Shown here one piece after another: positions 60,296-64,000 of a DNA stretch of 64,000 nt (its first letter is position 1; every line of letters begins with the position of its first letter). The position numbers and the translations under genes are program-made. The notes beneath the pieces were generated by a model that had not been told where the DNA came from, searched no databases, and saw only the letters and a program-made list of their open reading frames with translations. Source of the stretch: Nocardioides zeae (GTDB lineage: Bacteria > Actinomycetota > Actinomycetes > Propionibacteriales > Nocardioidaceae); assembly GCF_010686755.1 (NCBI RefSeq), contig NZ_JAAGXA010000001.1, positions 248,001-312,000 of the forward strand. Direction: 5' to 3'.

Positions 60296-60377
60296 TTCCC
60301 CGGTCGACCGGGGAACCGACCGCTTCGACCATCAAATTTGATGGTCGAAGCGGTATGTTCCCCGGCTGACCGGGGAA
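60296..60377. repeat. 82-bp nest of three palindromes
   Basis: TTCCCCGGTCGACCGGGGAA (60296-60315), a perfect 36-bp palindrome centred between 60336 and 60337 with arm ACCGCTTCGACCATCAAA (60319-60336), and TTCCCCGGCTGACCGGGGAA (60358-60377). The two outer 20-mers differ only in two of the central four bases. It may fold as three hairpins or as one long stem. The rest of the 173-bp gap holds the CsoR-like site and a -10. Confidence 0.9.
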
Positions 60378-60432
60378 CTTGCCGGCCCCCTCCCCGCCCC
60401 CAGCGGGTTGGCCCCCTCTCAGGCGCGGATCG

Positions 60433-60438
60433 TAGGGT
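60433..60438 (+). promoter_or_regulatory. -10 element TAGGGT of the GT2 gene
   Basis: TAGGGT is 8 bases before GTG 60447, with no ribosome site, so the mRNA is probably leaderless or nearly so. Confidence 0.4.
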
Positions 60439-60446
60439 GGCCGATC

Positions 60447-63400
60447 GTGACCGACGCCGTGCTTCCCCCCGACGGCCCGCCGCAGCCGAGCCACCCCAGC
60501 CTCGCCACGGGCGCCGTGCCGGTGGTCGTGCCGCCGCCCGACGAGGGCCGGGACCACTGGGCCGACCTGCGGGACCTGGACGCCCCGGCGGCGACCACCA
60601 CTCCCGTCGACGCGTCGGCCGTCACGGTCCTCGTCGTCGCCCACGACGGTGCGAGCTGGCTGCCCACGGTGCTCGACGCCCTCGCGCGGCAGACCGTCGC
60701 CGCAGGAGCGGTGCTCGCCGTCGACACGGGCAGCACCGACGGCAGCGGCGACCTGCTCGACGCCGCGCTGGGTCACGACCACGTCCTCGACCTGCCGGCC
60801 TCGACCCCGTTCGCCGACGCCGTCGACGCCGCGCTCGCGCGCCTCGAGCAGGACGGCCGGGCCGACCGGGCCGACGGCTGGCTCTGGATCCTCCACGACG
60901 ACAGTGCCCCGGCCCCCGACGCGCTCCAGCGGCTCCTGGAGTGCGCGGCGCAGGAGGCCCTGGCGGGCACGCCGGTCGACGTCGTCGGGCCGAAGCTGCG
61001 CGAGTGGCCGTCCCTCAAGCGCCTCCTCGAGGTCGGCGTGACCATCAACGGCACGGGCCGCCGGGAGACGGGGCTGGAGCGGGGCGAGTACGACCAGGGC
61101 CAGTACGCCGCGCCCCGCCACGTCCTCGCCGTCAACACCGCGGGCATGCTGGTGCGGCCGGGCCTGCTCCGCGACCTGGGGGGCTTCGAGCCCGCGCTCC
61201 CGGTCCTCGGCACGGACCTCGACCTGGGCTGGCGTGCCGCCTCCGCCGGCCGGCGCGTCGTCGTCGCACCCGATGCGGTGGTCTTCCACGCCGAGGCCTC
61301 CCACCGCGGCCTCCGCAGCTCGACCCTCGTCGGCCGTCACCCCCACGAGGCGGAGCGCCGCGCCCACCTCCTCGTGCTGCTCGCGAACTCCTCACGGCGA
61401 CGCTTCCTCAACTCCTACCTCCGCGTGGTCGTCGGCAGCCTGCTGCGCGCCCTCGGCTTCCTCCTCACCCGCCGCCCGGGCGTCGCGGTCGACGAGGTCG
61501 TGGCGATGGCCGCGGTGTGCGCCCGGCCGGGCGAGCTGCGGCGCCTACGGGCGGCCCGCCGCGCCAGCCGCACGGTCCCCGACGCCCAGGTGCGTCCTCT
61601 GCTCGCGCCCTGGTGGCTGCCGTTCCGCCACGGCCTCGACGCGGCGGGCGAGCTCCTCGGCTCGCTCACCACCCACGCCAGCGACGTCGCCGACCGGCGT
61701 CGTGACGCCCGCGCCCGGGCCGAGCGCGAGCGCGCCGACGCGGGCCGCGCGGGCACACGGGCGGCGTACCCCGGCGACCGCCCCGACCGCCCCGCGAGCG
61801 GGAGCGACGACGACGAGCTGGGTGCGGAGACCGGCTGGCTGGTCCGCTACCTGACCAGTCCCGTCGCCCTCGTCCTCACCGCTGTCGTCCTGCTCTGCCT
61901 CGTCGGTGCGCGGGAGGCGATCGGCTCCGTCTCCGGCGGTGCCCTCGCCCCGGCGCCCGCCACGACCGGTGCCTGGTGGGACCTCCACCTGTCGTCGACG
62001 CACCCCCTCGGCACCGGCAGCGACGTGCCCGCACCCGCGTACGTCGCCCCGCTCGCCCTGCTCTCCTGGCTGCTGCCGGGGGGGCCGTCGGTGGCGGTGT
62101 CGGTGCTCCTGCTCCTCGCCGTGCCCCTCGGCCTCTGGGGAGCCTGGCGCCTGCTCGGCGTGGCCGCCCGGCTCGTGGACCCCCGCGGCGCCTCGCCCTG
62201 GCTCCTGGGCATCGGCGCGACGACGTACGCCCTCGTCCCCGTCACCAGCGGCGCCTGGGGCGCGGGTCGGTTCGGCGTCGTCGTGGCGGCGGCGGTGCTG
62301 CCGTGGTTCGTCCACGCGGCGCTCGGCTTCGCCGACCCGGAGCGCGACCGGCGCTGGCGGGCCGGCTGGCGCTCGGGCCTGCTGCTCACCGTCGTGGTCG
62401 CGTTCGTGGCCGCCGCCTGGTGGCTCGTGCTCGGCGTGGTCGCGCTCGTCGCGGTCTTCGCCGCCCTCGTCGCCCGTGGGCGGCTCCTCGAGCGCTCCGT
62501 GCTCGGCGGCGTCGTCGCCCCGGTCGGCGTCATGCTCGCGACGCCCGCGGTGCTCCTGTCGCCGTGGCTCGTGCCGACGCTCCTGCAGGGCGACCTCGTC
62601 GCGCTCGTGGGGGAGGCGGGGCGGCTGCCCTACGGGATCCTCAGCCCCACCGACGTGCTCGCGGGCCACCTCGCCGACCACGCCGCCCCGGCCTGGACCG
62701 GCCTCCTGCTGGCCGTCCTCGCCCTGCTGGCGCTCCTCGTCCCGGCGACGCGCCTCGCCGTCGTCGGCTGCTGGGCCATCGCCCTGGCCGTCGCGGGACC
62801 CGCCAGCCTGCTCGCCCTGCCCGTCTTCGAGCTCGCCGCCGGTGAGACCCCCGCGGCCGTCGGCTTCGTGGTGGTAGCGCTGCAGGGTGCGGCCGTCGTG
62901 GCGGTGGTGCTCGGCGCGCAGGGCCTCGGACAGCTCGGCGCCGCGCGCGGCGACCGTCCCGGCGCGACCGGCCGCCCCGACCGGGTACGTCGCGTGCGCA
63001 CCGCCCTCGGCGTCGTGCCCGTCCTCGTGCTCGCCCTCGTGCCCCTGGCGGGCCTCGTGTGGTTCGTCGGCCCCGGCGCCGCGGTGGCCGACGACGACCG
63101 GGACGAGGCGATCCCGGCCTACATGGCGCAGCGGTCCGAGACCTCGCCGTCGTACGGCGTGCTCGTGATCGACGGCTCGGTCCGCACCGGACTCACCTTC
63201 GAGGTCCGGCGTGAGGACGGTCTCCGCCTCGGGGAGGAGGAGATCGCCGCGCTCACCCCGGTCGACACGACGATGGTCGAGGACGTGCGCACCCTCGTCT
63301 CCACGCCGAGCGGCGAGCAGCTGGACCGGCTCCGCGACGCGGGCATCTCCTACATCGTGCTGCCCGCCCCGGCCGACCCGACGATCCGGGCCGTGCTCGA

Positions 63401-63662
63401 CTCGGTGGCCGGCCTGCAGCCCGCCTCGGCGGCCGACCCCGACACCCGCGCGTGGGAGCTCGCCGAGCAGCCCGCCGCGGACGCCGTCGACGACGGGTCG
63501 ACGGGCGTCGGCCGTGCGCTCCTGCTGCTGGTGCAGGGCGTGGCGGTCGTGGTCGTGCTGGTCATGGCCGGTCCGAGCCTGCCGTCGCGACCGGGACGCG
63601 GTCGCACCCCGGGTGCCGCGTCCGCGGCCCCGGCCCGTGAGCCCGAGGGGAGCGTCGCGTGA
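60447..63662 (+). CDS. Large GT2 glycosyltransferase with C-terminal membrane domain
   Basis: 1071 residues. Residues 60-310: GT-A fold with TVLVVAHDGASWLP, VLAVDTGSTDGSGDLL (nucleotide loop), LWILHDDSAP (DxD-like) and GTDLDLGWRAASAGRRV (acceptor ED motif variant). Residues 450-1040: about twelve to fourteen membrane segments and two periplasmic loops. Actinobacterial relatives of this plan are placed with cell-wall polysaccharide synthesis; donor and acceptor are unknown. GTG 60447 chosen from the -10 spacing; a longer frame from 60408 adds nothing conserved. Stop overlaps the next GTG. Confidence 0.92.
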   Translation: MTDAVLPPDGPPQPSHPSLATGAVPVVVPPPDEGRDHWADLRDLDAPAATTTPVDASAVTVLVVAHDGASWLPTVLDALARQTVAAGAVLAVDTGSTDGSGDLLDAALGHDHVLDLPASTPFADAVDAALARLEQDGRADRADGWLWILHDDSAPAPDALQRLLECAAQEALAGTPVDVVGPKLREWPSLKRLLEVGVTINGTGRRETGLERGEYDQGQYAAPRHVLAVNTAGMLVRPGLLRDLGGFEPALPVLGTDLDLGWRAASAGRRVVVAPDAVVFHAEASHRGLRSSTLVGRHPHEAERRAHLLVLLANSSRRRFLNSYLRVVVGSLLRALGFLLTRRPGVAVDEVVAMAAVCARPGELRRLRAARRASRTVPDAQVRPLLAPWWLPFRHGLDAAGELLGSLTTHASDVADRRRDARARAERERADAGRAGTRAAYPGDRPDRPASGSDDDELGAETGWLVRYLTSPVALVLTAVVLLCLVGAREAIGSVSGGALAPAPATTGAWWDLHLSSTHPLGTGSDVPAPAYVAPLALLSWLLPGGPSVAVSVLLLLAVPLGLWGAWRLLGVAARLVDPRGASPWLLGIGATTYALVPVTSGAWGAGRFGVVVAAAVLPWFVHAALGFADPERDRRWRAGWRSGLLLTVVVAFVAAAWWLVLGVVALVAVFAALVARGRLLERSVLGGVVAPVGVMLATPAVLLSPWLVPTLLQGDLVALVGEAGRLPYGILSPTDVLAGHLADHAAPAWTGLLLAVLALLALLVPATRLAVVGCWAIALAVAGPASLLALPVFELAAGETPAAVGFVVVALQGAAVVAVVLGAQGLGQLGAARGDRPGATGRPDRVRRVRTALGVVPVLVLALVPLAGLVWFVGPGAAVADDDRDEAIPAYMAQRSETSPSYGVLVIDGSVRTGLTFEVRREDGLRLGEEEIAALTPVDTTMVEDVRTLVSTPSGEQLDRLRDAGISYIVLPAPADPTIRAVLDSVAGLQPASAADPDTRAWELAEQPAADAVDDGSTGVGRALLLLVQGVAVVVVLVMAGPSLPSRPGRGRTPGAASAAPAREPEGSVA

Positions 63663-64000
63663 GCGAGGAGCAGGTCCGTCCGACCGGTCGCCGTCGGGCC
63701 GCGCCGGCCCAGCCCGGCCGTCGTCGCATCGATCCGGCGATCGTCGCCGCCGTCGTGCTGCCCCTGCTGGTCGCGCTGGCCGTCGCCGCCGTGCGGGTGG
63801 GCGCGCCGCAACCGCCGGCGACCGCGCCGACCGCCGAGGCGCGCACGTCCGCGACGCTCGTGTGCCCGTCGGCCGGGGTCCTGGCCGGCACGGACGAGCC
63901 CGACGCGGTGGTCCCCGAGAGCGGCGTCGTGCGCCTGGGGACGGGCGCCGAGGGCGACGGCTCCGTCACCGCCAGCCCGCTCGACACGCCGGCCGCCGCC
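63659..64000 (+). CDS. DUF5719-like membrane-anchored protein (3' truncated by window)
   Basis: 114 residues visible. A basic N-terminus (RPTGRRRAAPAQPGRRR), one membrane helix (AIVAAVVLPLLVALAVAAV) and an extracytoplasmic start with a Cys (TLVCPSAGV). Position right after the GT2 gene with a 4-base overlap, and this start, match the DUF5719 family that follows such glycosyltransferases in actinobacteria. The remainder lies outside the window. Confidence 0.75.
   Translation, partial: MSEEQVRPTGRRRAAPAQPGRRRIDPAIVAAVVLPLLVALAVAAVRVGAPQPPATAPTAEARTSATLVCPSAGVLAGTDEPDAVVPESGVVRLGTGAEGDGSVTASPLDTPAAA

Overview
The window is about 73-75% G+C (estimated by eye) and densely coded on both strands. 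Many starts are GTG, many neighbours share ATGA or GTGA overlaps, and several genes look leaderless. This points to a chromosomal segment of a high-GC actinobacterium; protein flavour and gene order suggest Nocardioidaceae (Nocardioides-like), but there is no species-level marker. Order from aceE through a DUF3052 gene, ahpE, nif3-like, C4 zinc-ribbon, RNase H/phosphatase, panB, glnA2 and glnE resembles, as I recall it, the Mycobacterium tuberculosis Rv2220-Rv2242 region, with lineage-specific blocks inserted.

Layout. 1-2.4 kb: end of an alpha/beta hydrolase, a protein made of fifteen DxDGDG repeats, and an ECF sigma factor. 2.5-8.7 kb: a leftward operon of an Hsp70-like ATPase, two dynamin-like GTPases and a small acidic protein. 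8.8-14.6 kb: aceE, DUF3052, an acyl-CoA ligase and AhpE. 14.9-19.1 kb: tRNA-Val(UAC) overlapped antisense by a HEAT-like gene, then an OmpR-type two-component system flanked by two membrane proteins with Asp/Gly tails, both preceded by the same inverted repeat. 19.1-26.2 kb: a second acyl-CoA ligase and housekeeping genes. 26.2-31.7 kb: a six-gene, 4-bp-overlapping leftward operon of a VanX-like dipeptidase remnant, alanine-racemase fold enzyme, D-Ala-D-X ligase, acyltransferase-3 membrane protein, histidine kinase and NarL-type regulator. 31.8-38.5 kb: TrpF-like enzyme, small enzymes, a DUF222/HNH (13E12-type) gene and two split-barrel flavin/F420 proteins. 38.5-38.9 kb: RNase P RNA (minus strand). 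39-43 kb: a TPR protein and the conserved circularly permuted ATP-grasp/alpha-E/transglutaminase trio. 43-46 kb: map, panB and small genes. 46.2-50.1 kb: a copper operon (copZ, His-rich secreted protein, copA, csoR) behind a CsoR-type palindrome. 50-57 kb: NAD synthetase, glnA2, a glutamine amidotransferase and glnE, a nitrogen block. 57.4-60.3 kb: an SF2 helicase-like protein with a C-terminal membrane segment, followed by a second CsoR-like palindrome and an 82-bp nest of three palindromes. 60.4 kb to the end: a large GT2 membrane glycosyltransferase and the start of a DUF5719-like gene.

The parts most worth attention are the van-like cell-wall operon with its split VanT-like pieces and internally deleted dipeptidase, the two-component locus with paired operators and Asp-rich tails, the dynamin/Hsp70 operon, and the palindrome nest at 60.3 kb. 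A homopolymer G/C stretch at 16261-16383 looks like an assembly or base-calling artefact. No insertion sequence, integrase, CRISPR array or prophage was seen.
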